This document shows positions 40,208 to 49,287 of a stretch of 64,000 nucleotides of DNA, in pieces. The notes under the pieces were generated by a model. It did no database searches and had not been told where the DNA came from. It saw only the letters and a program-made list of their open reading frames with translations. A program made the position numbers and the translations under genes. The first letter of the stretch is position 1; each line of letters starts with the position of its first letter. The DNA is from Streptomyces rubrogriseus (GTDB lineage: Bacteria; Actinomycetota; Actinomycetes; Streptomycetales; Streptomycetaceae): assembly GCF_027947575.1 (NCBI RefSeq), contig NZ_CP116256.1, positions 5,270,001 to 5,334,000 of the forward strand. The letters run 5' to 3'.

Positions 40208-42328
40208 GTGACAGTCGCCGAGGAATCGCCACGGACCGTCGCCACCCAGCCGCCCGTGCTGGACCGGCGGCGCCGCAACGTCGTCTTCGTCACGATCATG
40301 CTCGGCATGCTGCTCGCGGCCCTGGACCAGACGATCGTGGGCACCGCGCTGCCCACGATCGTGTCGGACCTGGGCGGTGCCGAGCACATGTCGTGGGTGG
40401 TGACCTCGTACCTGCTCGCGGAGACCGTGGCGACGGTGCTGGTCGGCAAGTTCGGCGACCTGTTCGGCCGCAAGGTCGTCTTCCAGGTGTCCGCGGTCGT
40501 GTTCATCACCGGCTCGTTCCTGTGCGGGCTGGCGACCAACATGCCGCTGCTGATCGTCTGGCGGGCGGTGCAGGGCGTCGGCGCGGGCGGCCTGATGGTG
40601 ACGGCGATGGCGCTGATCGCGGACGTCATCCCGCTGCGGGAGCGGGGCAAGTACCAGGGCGCGATCGGCGCGGTGTTCGGGGTCGCGACGGTCATCGGCC
40701 CGCTGCTCGGCGGGCTGTTCACCGACCACCTGTCCTGGCGCTGGGCCTTCTACGTCAACGTGCCCATCGCGGTCGTCGTGGTGATCGCCGCCGCCCGCAC
40801 CATCCCGGTGGTGAAGTCGGCGGCCCGTCCCGTCATCGACTACCTGGGCATCGCGCTGGTCGCGGTCGGGGCGAGCGCTCTGATCCTGGCGACGAGTTGG
40901 GGCGGCAACGAGTACGCGTGGGGCTCGGCCGTGATCATCGGCCTGTTCGCGGGCGGGCTGGTCGCGCTCGGCCTGTTCTGCTGGGTGGAGACCCGGGCGG
41001 CCGAACCGATGCTGCCGATGCGGCTGTTCTCCAACCCGGTGTTCACCGTCTGCTCGATCCTCAGCTTCATCGTGGGCTTCGCCATGCTGGGGGCGCTGAC
41101 GTATCTGCCCACGTACCTGCAGTACGTCGACGGGGACTCGGCCACCGTCTCCGGGGTGCGGACGCTGCCGATGGTGGCGGGGCTGCTGATCGCCTCGGTG
41201 TTCAGCGGCAACGTGGTCAGCAAGACGGGGCGCTACCGGCTGTTCCCCATCGCGGGCACGCTGGTGATGGGCGTCGGCCTGTACCTGATGTCGCTGATGG
41301 GCGCGTCCACGGGCGCGGGACTCGAGTCGCTGTACATGTTCGTCCTCGGTTCGGGGATCGGCCTGTCCATGCAGGTGCTGACCATCGCCGTGCAGAACAC
41401 GGTCGAGTACTCCGACCTGGGCACGGCGACCTCCGGCGTCACCTTCTTCCGCACGCTGGGCAGTTCCTTCGGCACCGCGGTGTTCGGCACGATCTACGCC
41501 AACGCGCTCGGCCCCAACCTGCGCGACGGCGTCGCGGCTGCGGCCCGCACCGGGGCCGCCGACCCCTCGGTGATCGCCAGGGCCTCGACCAGTCCGGAGG
41601 GGGTGCACCGGCTGCCGTCCCCGGCGTCGGCGCCGATCGTCGGCGCGTACGCGGACACCATCCAGACCGTGTTCCTGTGGACCGTGCCGGTCGCGGCCCT
41701 GGGCTTCCTGGTCGCGCTGTTCCTCAAGCAGGTCCAGCTGCGCGACAGCGCCCGCGCGGGCTCCACCGACATGGGCGAGGGCTTCGCCTCACCGCACGAC
41801 GCCAGCAGCAGGCGGACGCTGGAGGCCTCCGTCGGAAAGATCATCGGCGGTACGGAGCTGGACACCGCGCGTCGGATCGTCGCGGACAGCGACACCCGGC
41901 TGGATGTCGCCGGTGCCTGGGCGGTGATGCAGGTGGACCTGTTCACGCGGCTGGTCGGACACGCCAGCCTCGGCCTGATCGCCGCCCGCCGCCGGCTGCC
42001 GCCGGAGGTGCTGCTGCCGGTCTTCGACCGGATGGTGGAGGAGGGGTTCCTGACCCGGCACGGCTCCCTGCTCTCGCACACCGACGCGGGCGCCCGTGAG
42101 GCCCTGGTGATCGGCCGGGCGTGGGCGGCCTGGCTGGAGGACCGGGTGGAGCGGGACATCGGCCGCCCCACGGACACGGAGCTGCGCGCGGCCGTCGACG
42201 CCATCGCCAAACGCCTGCTGGTGGAGGACCTCAGCAACGGGCTCCCCCAGCGGATCAGGCAAGGAGCAACTGCAGACCGCCCACAACCGTCGCCGCGATC
42301 ACCAGACGTTCGAACAGGCGTTGGTTGA
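40208..42328 (+). CDS. DHA2-family MFS drug exporter with extra C-terminal domain
   Basis: 706 aa. Residues 1 to about 520 form a 14-helix EmrB/QacA-type exporter: [20 protein letters not shown] (motif D1), [13 protein letters not shown] (motif A), [13 protein letters not shown] (motif B) and [14 protein letters not shown] (motif C). Residues about 520-690 are a soluble helical domain ([20 protein letters not shown] through [20 protein letters not shown]) that looks like a winged helix; its role is unknown. GTG 40208 is used. The last 25 codons overlap the convergent TauE gene by 74 bp, so the C-terminus may be extended by read-through of an ancestral stop. Confidence 0.9.
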   Translation: MTVAEESPRTVATQPPVLDRRRRNVVFVTIMLGMLLAALDQTIVGTALPTIVSDLGGAEHMSWVVTSYLLAETVATVLVGKFGDLFGRKVVFQVSAVVFITGSFLCGLATNMPLLIVWRAVQGVGAGGLMVTAMALIADVIPLRERGKYQGAIGAVFGVATVIGPLLGGLFTDHLSWRWAFYVNVPIAVVVVIAAARTIPVVKSAARPVIDYLGIALVAVGASALILATSWGGNEYAWGSAVIIGLFAGGLVALGLFCWVETRAAEPMLPMRLFSNPVFTVCSILSFIVGFAMLGALTYLPTYLQYVDGDSATVSGVRTLPMVAGLLIASVFSGNVVSKTGRYRLFPIAGTLVMGVGLYLMSLMGASTGAGLESLYMFVLGSGIGLSMQVLTIAVQNTVEYSDLGTATSGVTFFRTLGSSFGTAVFGTIYANALGPNLRDGVAAAARTGAADPSVIARASTSPEGVHRLPSPASAPIVGAYADTIQTVFLWTVPVAALGFLVALFLKQVQLRDSARAGSTDMGEGFASPHDASSRRTLEASVGKIIGGTELDTARRIVADSDTRLDVAGAWAVMQVDLFTRLVGHASLGLIAARRRLPPEVLLPVFDRMVEEGFLTRHGSLLSHTDAGAREALVIGRAWAAWLEDRVERDIGRPTDTELRAAVDAIAKRLLVEDLSNGLPQRIRQGATADRPQPSPRSPDVRTGVG

Positions 42329-43028
42329 TCCGGTCCACGGCCCACTTGCCGAGGAACGCGCCGGGCACCACGAACACGACCAGCGCGGCGTCGAGCAGCA
42401 GCGAGTGCCCGTCGATCAGGCCGAGGCCCGCGCTGAAGGGCAGCTTGGAGACGTTGACGATCAGGAAGAAGAACGCCGACGTACCCAGGAAGCCGAGTTT
42501 GCGGAAGCCCGCGGAGAGCAGGTACATCGACATCACCGGGCCGCCCGCGTTGGCGACCATCGTGGTGAACCCGCCCAGGACGCCGTACGAACGGGCCTTC
42601 ACGCGGCCGGTGCGCGAGGTGACCTCGTCCGGCTGCTCGGCCGCGTCGGCCCGCCGTCGGCGCCACATCGTCACGCCGGCCATGAACAGCAGGATCACGC
42701 CGATCGACGTGCGCACGACCGCGTCGTCGGCCCACACCAGGAACAGGGTGCCGACGACCACGCCCACGCCGACCGCCGGGAACAGCCGCCACAGGGTGGG
42801 CCAGTGCGCGTGGCGCCGGTAGGTGAGGACGGCCAGGACGTCCCCGGCGATCAGCACCGGCAGCAGGATGCCGGTGGAGGCGCGGGCGGGCAGGACGGCC
42901 GCGAAGATCGCGAGACTGACCGTGTTGGCGCCGCTCACCGCGGTCTTGGAGAAGCCGACGAGCAGCGCCGCGAAGGCGAGGGCGGCGAATTCCCAGCCGG
43001 TGAGGTGCCAGAGCGTCATGGTGTCCAT
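42255..43028 (-). CDS. TauE/SafE family sulfite/organosulfonate exporter-like protein
   Basis: 257 aa, about eight hydrophobic helices in two repeats, each opening with the family motif ([39 protein letters not shown]). Family members move sulfite, sulfoacetate or other small anions across the membrane. ATG 43028. Its 3' end overlaps the MFS gene on the other strand by 74 bp. No sulfur genes are adjacent, so substrate is undetermined. Confidence 0.9.
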   Translation of the reverse strand: MDTMTLWHLTGWEFAALAFAALLVGFSKTAVSGANTVSLAIFAAVLPARASTGILLPVLIAGDVLAVLTYRRHAHWPTLWRLFPAVGVGVVVGTLFLVWADDAVVRTSIGVILLFMAGVTMWRRRRADAAEQPDEVTSRTGRVKARSYGVLGGFTTMVANAGGPVMSMYLLSAGFRKLGFLGTSAFFFLIVNVSKLPFSAGLGLIDGHSLLLDAALVVFVVPGAFLGKWAVDRINQRLFERLVIAATVVGGLQLLLA

Positions 43029-43090
43029 TGCGGGCTCCGATGCTATGCGCACCCCACCGGCACCGTAAGCACCGTCTCGCCCATTGATCC

Positions 43091-44626
43091 TTAGCGTGGT
43101 CCCCGGTGGTCGGTGTACGCCGCCCTCAGCTCGCGCTTCAGCACCTTCATGCTCGGCCCGAGCGGCAGCTCGTCCGCGAACTCCACCCGGCGCGGGTACT
43201 TGTGCCGCCCGAGGTGCTGCTTGGACCACTCGGTGACCCCGGCGGCGTCCGGCACCGCGTCGGGCGTGGTGCCGGGGGCGCGCACGACCACGGCGCAGAC
43301 CTCCTCGCCGTGGAGTTCGTCCGGGAGCCCGATGACGGCGACCTGGGCGATGCCGGGGTGGCGCATCAGCACCTCCTCGACCTCCCGCGGATAGACGTTG
43401 TAGCCGCCCCGGATGATGACGTCCTTCTTCCGGTCGACGATCCTCAGGAACCCGTCCTCGTCCTTGGTGCCCAGGTCGCCGGTGCGGAACCAGCCGTCGA
43501 CGAGCGCCTCAGCGGTGGCCTCGGGGCGGCCGAGGTAGCCGGAGAAGACGTTGTGGCCGCGGACGACGACCTCGCCCAGTTCCCCGGGCGGCAGCAGTTC
43601 CACGGCGTCCTCGACCTCGGCGCGGGCGATCTCCACGTCGACGCCCCACAGCGGGTGGCCGATGGTGCCGGGCCTGGCGCCGAACACCGGCTGGTTCACG
43701 GCCGCCGCCGGAGAGGTCTCCGACAGCCCGTACCCCTCGTAGATCCTCGCCCCGAAGGCCTCCTCGAACCGTTCGAGGACGGCCACCGGCAGCGAGGCGC
43801 CGCCGGAGATGCACACCCGCAGCTCCGGCAGGGCCGCGGCTCCGGCCGCCGCGGCGGCGAGGGCGACGAACATGGTCGGCACTCCGTGGAAGGTGTTGAC
43901 GCCCTCCTTCACCATCAGCTCGATCGCGCGCGCCGCGTCGAAGCGCGGCAGCAGGACGAGGGTCGCGCCCGCCCGCCAGGTGGAGTTGAGGGAGACGGTC
44001 TGGCCGAAGGCGTGGAAGAGGGGCAGCGCGCCGAGTGCCACGTCGTCGGGCCGGATGTCGTTGGCGTCGAAGGCGTTGACGGTCGCGTTCATCACCAGGT
44101 TGAAGTGGCTGAGCACGGCGCCCTTGGGCACTCCGGTCGTGCCGCTGGTGTAGAAGACGACGGCCGGGTCGTCGGCGTCCCGGGTGACGTACGAGGGCAG
44201 GGGCTCGGCGTCGGCGGCGAGCCGGTCGAACTCCTCGCCGAGCGTGATCGTCCGTACGCCCGCCTCCCGCGCCGCGGCCGCTCCGGTCTCCGCCTGGGCC
44301 GGATGGCACAGCAGCAGGGCGGCACCGCTGTCGCGCAGGACGTGTTCGACCTCGGCCGGGGACAGCAGCAGGTGCACCGGCACCACCACGGCGCCGGTCG
44401 CGGCCACGGCGTAGTACGCGACGGGGAAGTCGGCGGTGTTCGGTGCCATCAGCGCCACCCGGTCCCCCGGCCGGACGTCCAGGCCGACGAGGGCACCGGC
44501 CCGGGCGCGGGCCCGCCGCCACACCTCGGCGAAGGTCAGCCGCAGGTCGCCCTCGACCAGCGCCTCCTTGTCGGGACGGCGCCGGGCGTTCTCGGCGAGG
44601 ATTGCGGCGACGGAGAGGGTTGCCAT
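43091..44626 (-). CDS. AMP-forming acyl-CoA synthetase (fatty-acid/aromatic-acid CoA ligase)
   Basis: 511 aa ANL-superfamily enzyme: P-loop YTSGTTGVPKGAVLSHFN, YEGYGLSETSP, GWFRTGDLGTKDEDGFL (Asp) and the hinge-adjacent RKKDVIIRGGYNVYPREVEE. The catalytic Lys lies in PSMKVLKRELR. It activates a carboxylic acid to its CoA thioester via the adenylate. It is 64 bp downstream of the thiolase on the same strand, forming a small beta-oxidation-like operon. Chain length or aromatic preference cannot be told. Confidence 0.92.
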   Translation of the reverse strand: MATLSVAAILAENARRRPDKEALVEGDLRLTFAEVWRRARARAGALVGLDVRPGDRVALMAPNTADFPVAYYAVAATGAVVVPVHLLLSPAEVEHVLRDSGAALLLCHPAQAETGAAAAREAGVRTITLGEEFDRLAADAEPLPSYVTRDADDPAVVFYTSGTTGVPKGAVLSHFNLVMNATVNAFDANDIRPDDVALGALPLFHAFGQTVSLNSTWRAGATLVLLPRFDAARAIELMVKEGVNTFHGVPTMFVALAAAAAGAAALPELRVCISGGASLPVAVLERFEEAFGARIYEGYGLSETSPAAAVNQPVFGARPGTIGHPLWGVDVEIARAEVEDAVELLPPGELGEVVVRGHNVFSGYLGRPEATAEALVDGWFRTGDLGTKDEDGFLRIVDRKKDVIIRGGYNVYPREVEEVLMRHPGIAQVAVIGLPDELHGEEVCAVVVRAPGTTPDAVPDAAGVTEWSKQHLGRHKYPRRVEFADELPLGPSMKVLKRELRAAYTDHRGPR

Positions 44627-44690
44627 GGGGTGTTGCTCCGTTTCCTTGCTGCGGCTCTGCAGGGGGTGGCGGCTCTGTGGCCGGGTGGGC

Positions 44691-45878
44691 CTAGTGGCGT
44701 TCGACGAGGACCGCGCTGCCCTGCCCCACGCCCACGCACATCGTGGCCAGCCCGCGGCCGGCGCCCGTGCGACGCATGCGGTGGAGCAGTGTGGTGAGGA
44801 TGCGGGCGCCGGAGCAGCCGAGCGGGTGGCCCAGCGCGATGGCGCCACCGGTGGGGTTGACCAGGTCGGGGTCGATGCCGAGCTGGTCGACGCAGGCGAG
44901 GGCCTGGGCGGCGAACGCCTCGTTGAACTCGGCCTCGGCGAGGTCGCCGATGCTCCAGCCCGCCCGGGCCAGCACCTTGCGGGTGGCGGGGACCGGGCCG
45001 ATGCCCATGACGTCGGGGTGGACGCCGGCCGAGCCGCCCGCGACGTAGCGGCCCAGCGACTCCAGGCCGAGGTCGTTCAGCGCCTCCTCGCTGACCAGGA
45101 GGAGGCCCGCGGCGCCGTCGTTCATCGGGGAGGCGTTGCCCGCGGTGACCGTGCCGCCGGCGCGGAAGACGGGCTTGAGGCGGCCCAGCTTCTCCAGGGA
45201 GGTGTCCTCGCGGACGCACTCGTCGGTGTCGACGACCACGCCGTCGGGGCGCTCGACGGGGAGGATCTCGTCGTCGAAGTGGCCGTTCTTCCGGGCCTCG
45301 GCGGCCAGGCGGTGGCTGCGCAGGGCGAACGCGTCCTGACGCTCGCGCGGGACGCCGTACCGCTCGGCGACCTCCTCGGCCGTCTCCCCCATGGCGAGCA
45401 GACCGTGCAGGTCCTTCATCGCCGGGTTGACCAGGCGCCAGCCGAGCCGGGTGTCGGCGGTCTCGATGCGGTGCGGCAGCGCCTCGTCGGGGCGGGGCAG
45501 CACGAAGGGGGCGCGGCTCATGGACTCGGAACCGCCCGCGAGGACGATGTCGGCCTCGCCCGCGGCGATGGTGCGGGCGGCGGTGGTGACGGCTTCGAGG
45601 CCGGAGGCGCACAGCCGGTTGACGGTGGCGCCCGGCACGGTCTCGGGCAGGCCCGCGAGCAGCGCGGCCATGCGGGCGACGTTGCGGTTGTCCTCGCCCG
45701 CCTGGTTGGCGGCGCCCCAGTACACGTCGTCGACCCGGGCCGGGTCCAGCGCGGGCACGTCGGCGACCAGGCCGCGGAGCACGGCGGCGGCGAGGTCGTC
45801 CGGCCGTACGGTGGACAGCGCGCCGCGCAGCTTGCCGATCGGGGTGCGGCGGGCGGCCGCGAAGTGGACGGGACGCAC
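44691..45878 (-). CDS. acetyl-CoA acyltransferase (thiolase)
   Basis: 395 aa. Catalytic Cys in VNRLCASGLEAV, His in GGAIALGHPLGCSGARI and the second Cys in ATMCVGVGQGSAV. NEAFAAQAL is the usual thiolase loop. Sequence such as WGAANQAGEDNRNVARMAAL also occurs in 3-oxoadipyl-CoA thiolases (PcaF), so it could act in aromatic or fatty acid breakdown. It is transcribed first, with the CoA ligase behind it. An AT-rich promoter with a TAGCA/TGCTA palindrome precedes it. Confidence 0.9.
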   Translation of the reverse strand: MRPVHFAAARRTPIGKLRGALSTVRPDDLAAAVLRGLVADVPALDPARVDDVYWGAANQAGEDNRNVARMAALLAGLPETVPGATVNRLCASGLEAVTTAARTIAAGEADIVLAGGSESMSRAPFVLPRPDEALPHRIETADTRLGWRLVNPAMKDLHGLLAMGETAEEVAERYGVPRERQDAFALRSHRLAAEARKNGHFDDEILPVERPDGVVVDTDECVREDTSLEKLGRLKPVFRAGGTVTAGNASPMNDGAAGLLLVSEEALNDLGLESLGRYVAGGSAGVHPDVMGIGPVPATRKVLARAGWSIGDLAEAEFNEAFAAQALACVDQLGIDPDLVNPTGGAIALGHPLGCSGARILTTLLHRMRRTGAGRGLATMCVGVGQGSAVLVERH

Positions 45879-45968
45879 GAGGGACTCCTGACCGTCGTCG
45901 CGCGGTCACCGGACGGCGCGCCGCCGCCGCGTCGACCACCGCGAACCTTGATGAGCACTACCCTTAAT

Positions 45969-45979
45969 TAGCACTGCTA
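45969..45979. promoter_or_regulatory. TAGCA-C-TGCTA operator candidate
   Basis: A perfect 11-bp palindrome in the AT-rich gap between the thiolase and lipase genes, extendable as TTAGCACTGCTAG. Likely a TetR/MarR-type site controlling the thiolase operon. Confidence 0.4.
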
Positions 45980-46056
45980 GTTTTGGACTATAGACCGCCG
46001 GACGGCGTCCTGGGAAGATCCTCCGGACGAACGTCACCGACGCAGCCGGAGGATCC

Positions 46057-46866
46057 ATGGCCGAGGCCCGCGAGCACACGCTGACCGGAACGCGGGGACG
46101 GATCGCCGTCCGCGAGTGGCCCGCCGTGCGTCCCCGCTACGTGGCGCTGCTGGTCCACGGATACGGCGAGCACACCGGGCGCTACGAGGAGGTGGCCGGC
46201 GTGCTGACCGGCCACGGCGCGGCCGTCTACGCGCCGGACCACGCCGGGCACGGACGCTCGGACGGCGAGCGGGTGGTCGTCGAGGACTTCGAGGACGTGG
46301 TCACCGACGTGCACGCCGTGGCGGACCTCACCCGCGCCGCCCACCCCGGCCTGCCGGTCGTCATGGTCGGCCACTCCATGGGCGGCCTGATCGCCTCCCG
46401 CTACGCCCAGCGTCACCCGGGCGAGCTGACGGCGCTGGTGCTGTCGGGACCCGTCATCGGCGACTGGGAGCTGCCGCGCCGGCTGCTCGCCCTGGAGGAG
46501 ATCCCCGACACCCCGATCAGCCCGGCCTCGCTCTCCCGCGACCCGGCGGTGGGAGCGGCGTACGCGGCCGACCCGCTGGTCTGGCACGGGCCGATGAAGC
46601 GGCCGACGCTTCGGGCGTTCGTGCGGACGCTGGAGACCGTGGCCGCGGGCGGCGACGTCGGCCGGCTGCCGCTGCTGTGGGTGCACGGGGACGACGACCG
46701 GCTGGTGCCGCTGCCCGGCAGCCGCGTCGGCGTGGAACCGCTGAGCGGCGGCGACCTGACCGTGCGGATCTACCCGGGCGCCCGGCACGAGGTCTTCAAC
46801 GAGACGAACCGGGCGGAGGTCTTCGCGGACGTCACGCGCTTCCTGGACGGCGTGCTCGCCCGCTGA
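46057..46866 (+). CDS. alpha/beta hydrolase (monoacylglycerol lipase-like)
   Basis: 269 aa. Hydrolase_4 family: VALLVHGYGEHTGRYEEVAG (oxyanion loop), YAPDHAGHGRSDGERV, nucleophile elbow MVGHSMGGLIASRYAQ (Ser), Asp in WVHGDDDRLVP and His in GARHEVFNE. No signal peptide, so cytosolic. It probably releases fatty acids from monoglycerides or related esters, which would fit the divergent CoA ligase/thiolase operon that could consume them. ATG 46057 follows GCCGGAGGATCC. Confidence 0.9.
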   Translation: MAEAREHTLTGTRGRIAVREWPAVRPRYVALLVHGYGEHTGRYEEVAGVLTGHGAAVYAPDHAGHGRSDGERVVVEDFEDVVTDVHAVADLTRAAHPGLPVVMVGHSMGGLIASRYAQRHPGELTALVLSGPVIGDWELPRRLLALEEIPDTPISPASLSRDPAVGAAYAADPLVWHGPMKRPTLRAFVRTLETVAAGGDVGRLPLLWVHGDDDRLVPLPGSRVGVEPLSGGDLTVRIYPGARHEVFNETNRAEVFADVTRFLDGVLAR

Positions 46867-46936
46867 GCGGCCGCGCCCCCGGTGCCGGGGTCCGCCGGGC
46901 GTTTGTCCCCCGGGCCCCTTGGGCACCCGCGCCCGC

Positions 46937-47200
46937 ATGGAGTGGTTGCGCCGCGCCGCCTGCGTGGATGAGGACCCCGATCTGTTCTTCCCGGTGGGCA
47001 CCGCCGGACCCGCCCTGCGGGACACGGCGGCCGCCAAACGCGTCTGCGCCAGATGCCCGGTGACCCCCGAGTGCCTGGCCTTCGCCCTGGAATCGGGGCA
47101 GACGTCGGGCGTGTGGGGCGGCACCGACGAGGCGGAGCGCGTCGCGCTGCTCCGGCTGACCACGCAGTACGCACGTACGCACGTACGCACGACGAAATGA
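46937..47200 (+). CDS. WhiB-family iron-sulfur regulator
   Basis: 87 aa. The four cluster-binding Cys are at 9, 37, 40 and 46 (RAAC, CARC, PEC), followed by the GVWGG turn at 58-62. Wbl proteins hold a [4Fe-4S] cluster and bind the principal sigma factor and DNA to control development, redox response or antibiotic genes. A short variant with an early Cys9; the paralogue cannot be named safely. ATG 46937 puts the first Cys in the usual position. The 3' end is built of ACGTACGC-type repeats that give a Thr/Arg/His tail. DUF3140 follows after 10 bp. Confidence 0.9.
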   Translation: MEWLRRAACVDEDPDLFFPVGTAGPALRDTAAAKRVCARCPVTPECLAFALESGQTSGVWGGTDEAERVALLRLTTQYARTHVRTTK

Positions 47201-47210
47201 GGGACACCTC

Positions 47211-47543
47211 ATGGCCGACGCCCTCGAACTCGACGCGCTGTGGGAGGACTTCCACCGCGTGGTGAACATGACCTCCGCGGAACTCGCGGACTGGCTCCGG
47301 GTGCGCGACTCCGGCGAGCTGACCGAGCCGCTGCCGGACGACGCCGGGCCACCGCTGGGACAGCACGTCCTCGCGATCCTGCAGAAGCGGCGCACCGACC
47401 TGACCGGGGACGACCTGCGCGCCATGCGCAAGGTCGTGGACACCGTGACCTCGCAGACCGACCTGGAGAACGAGCCCGCGGCCGAGGACACCCGCCTTCG
47501 GCACCGGCTCATGACGGTCGGTCACGACCCGCTGAAGCCGTAG
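47211..47543 (+). CDS. DUF3140 protein
   Basis: 110 aa cytosolic, helical protein. LWEDFHRVVNMTSAELADWL and HVLAILQKRRTDLTGDDLRA with MRKVVDTVTSQ are typical of DUF3140, a family without known function. ATG 47211 follows GAGGGACACCTC. It sits between whiB and a HhH-GPD-like gene that starts 3 bp past its stop, so the three are probably one transcript. Confidence 0.85.
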   Translation: MADALELDALWEDFHRVVNMTSAELADWLRVRDSGELTEPLPDDAGPPLGQHVLAILQKRRTDLTGDDLRAMRKVVDTVTSQTDLENEPAAEDTRLRHRLMTVGHDPLKP

Positions 47544-47545
47544 CC

Positions 47546-48196
47546 GTGGGCCGCGACCAACGGCGGACCGTGCGCGAACTCGTCGACGCGCACGGGCAGA
47601 CGTACGCCGAAGAGGCGGGCATCCGGCTGAAGGACACCCCTCAGCCGCTGTACCGGCTGCTGGTCCTCGCGCACCTGCTCAGCGCCCGGATCAGCGCCTC
47701 CGTCGCGGTCGCCGCCGCGCGCGCCCTGAGCGAGGCGGGATTGCGCGACCCGCGCAGCATGGCCGGGGCCACCTGGCAGCAGCGGGTGGACGCGCTCGGG
47801 CGGGGCGGCTACCGGCGCTACGACGAGCGCACCGCCACCCAGCTCGGCGAGGCCGCCGAACTGCTGACCGAGCGGTGGGGCGGCGACCTTCGCCGGCTCC
47901 GCGACGAGGCGGACGGCGACGTCTCCGAGCTGCGGCGGCTGCTCCAGGAGTTCCCCGGAATGGGTCCGACCGGCGCGGACATCTTCCTGCGCGAGGCTCA
48001 GCTGGTCTGGCCGGAGGCGGGTCCCCGGCTTGACCGCAAGGCCCTCCGGGGCGCGGAGCGGCTCGATCTGCCCGGGGACCAGGACCGGCTCCTCGCCCTG
48101 GCCGGGAAGACGGAACCGGCCGTCCTGGCGGCCGCCCTGGTGCGGGCGGCGGTGGACAAGGAGGTGGCCGAGGACACCCTCGACCGCGTCGGCTGA
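47546..48196 (+). CDS. HhH-GPD superfamily (endonuclease III-like) protein
   Basis: 216 aa. Helical N-terminal part (LYRLLVLAHLLSARISASVA) and a helix-hairpin-helix LLQEFPGMGPTGADIFLREA followed by VWPEAGPRLD with the conserved Asp position of DNA glycosylases. No C-terminal iron-sulfur Cys cluster is present, unlike Nth. The EndoIII-type catalytic Lys is not obvious. Possibly a base-excision repair protein or an inactive DNA-binding relative. GTG 47546 is used; a later frame start would lose conserved helices. Confidence 0.83.
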   Translation: MGRDQRRTVRELVDAHGQTYAEEAGIRLKDTPQPLYRLLVLAHLLSARISASVAVAAARALSEAGLRDPRSMAGATWQQRVDALGRGGYRRYDERTATQLGEAAELLTERWGGDLRRLRDEADGDVSELRRLLQEFPGMGPTGADIFLREAQLVWPEAGPRLDRKALRGAERLDLPGDQDRLLALAGKTEPAVLAAALVRAAVDKEVAEDTLDRVG

Positions 48197-48333
48197 GTGC
48201 GCCGGACCCGGCGGTCCGGCCCGCTCCCGGCGCCCGGCGGCGCCGGTCACCCGAACAGGCCCGTGCGCTGGTGCGCCCCCGGCCCCGGTGATGCGCTGAG
48301 GACACCGTTTCCCGTCCCAGGAGGCATCCCGCG

Positions 48334-49179
48334 ATGAGCCGTCGTCCGTCCCACCCCGCCCGTCTCCTGGCCTCCGCCCTGGCGGCGGGCGCGCTGCTCA
48401 CCACGGCGGCCTGTTCGGACGGCGGCGGGTCGCAGAGCGCCTCGGACACCGCCGCCGAACAGGCCGGGGTAGCCCGGCCCGACGCCGCGAAGCAGACCCC
48501 GACCGGCTCCCCCAGCGCCTCCCCCGCCTCCCTCACCGAGGCCGGCGCCAAGGCCGCCCTGCTCACCGAGGCCGACCTGGAGGGCGGCTGGAACCAGGTC
48601 CAGGACGCGGACAAGTGGCGGGACCGGCTGCTCGTCGGCGAGGTGGACGTGGCGGACTTCCTCACCGCGAAGTCCAGCGCGACGGACTGCCAGGCACTGC
48701 TGGACGCCCTCTACGGCGACGGCCTGCTGGGCGACCCGTCGGGACCGTCGGCCCTCACCGGCTTCGAGCAGGGCGACTCCCGCCTGCTGGAGCAGGTCGC
48801 CGGGTACGACCGCGCGGGTCTGGACGCCCGGATGAAGTGGCTCCGGACCCTGCCGGACACCTGTGACGAGTTCACCGCCACCGGCGCCGGGGGCGCCAGG
48901 CGCACGGTTCAGGTGACCGAGGCGTCGGTGCCCGACGTGGGCGACGCCCGTGCGGGGCTGCGGGTGAGCGTCCAGGGGGACGCCGACGGCGGCCCCGCCA
49001 CGCTCACCCTGGACGTCGCCGCGGTGCGCGTCGACACCTCCGCCGTCACCGTCATGGGCGGCGGCCTCGCGGGCGGGCAGACCGACTCGGTCGAACAGGC
49101 GGTGCGCCAGGGCACCGAGCGCCTCAAGACCGTCCTGGACGGCGGGACCCCCTCTCCGCAGCCCACCACCATGGACTGA
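48334..49179 (+). CDS. secreted lipoprotein of unknown function
   Basis: 281 aa. Type II signal peptide RLLASALAAGALLTTAAC with lipidated Cys at about residue 28, then a Ser/Thr/Gly-rich linker to about residue 65. The mature region starts EAGAKAALLTEADLEGGWNQ, resembling actinobacterial sensor-like or PknH-like extracellular domains, but I cannot assign the family. Two mature Cys (DCQALL, DTCDEF) may form a disulfide. ATG 48334 follows CCCAGGAGGCATCCC. Stands alone. Confidence 0.85.
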   Translation: MSRRPSHPARLLASALAAGALLTTAACSDGGGSQSASDTAAEQAGVARPDAAKQTPTGSPSASPASLTEAGAKAALLTEADLEGGWNQVQDADKWRDRLLVGEVDVADFLTAKSSATDCQALLDALYGDGLLGDPSGPSALTGFEQGDSRLLEQVAGYDRAGLDARMKWLRTLPDTCDEFTATGAGGARRTVQVTEASVPDVGDARAGLRVSVQGDADGGPATLTLDVAAVRVDTSAVTVMGGGLAGGQTDSVEQAVRQGTERLKTVLDGGTPSPQPTTMD

Positions 49180-49287
49180 CCGCGGCCTTCACCGCGTCGT
49201 GCGCACATCCGGCGAAACCCGGACAGGGTGATCACCGGACGGCACAATGGTGTGCGACGGACGGCGCAGGCGCGAAGGAGCCGACAC

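Noticed and set aside
47160..47195. ACGTACGC tandem repeats at the end of the WhiB gene as a regulatory repeat.
   Set aside because: They are in frame, code for the Thr/Arg/His tail of WhiB and number only about three units.
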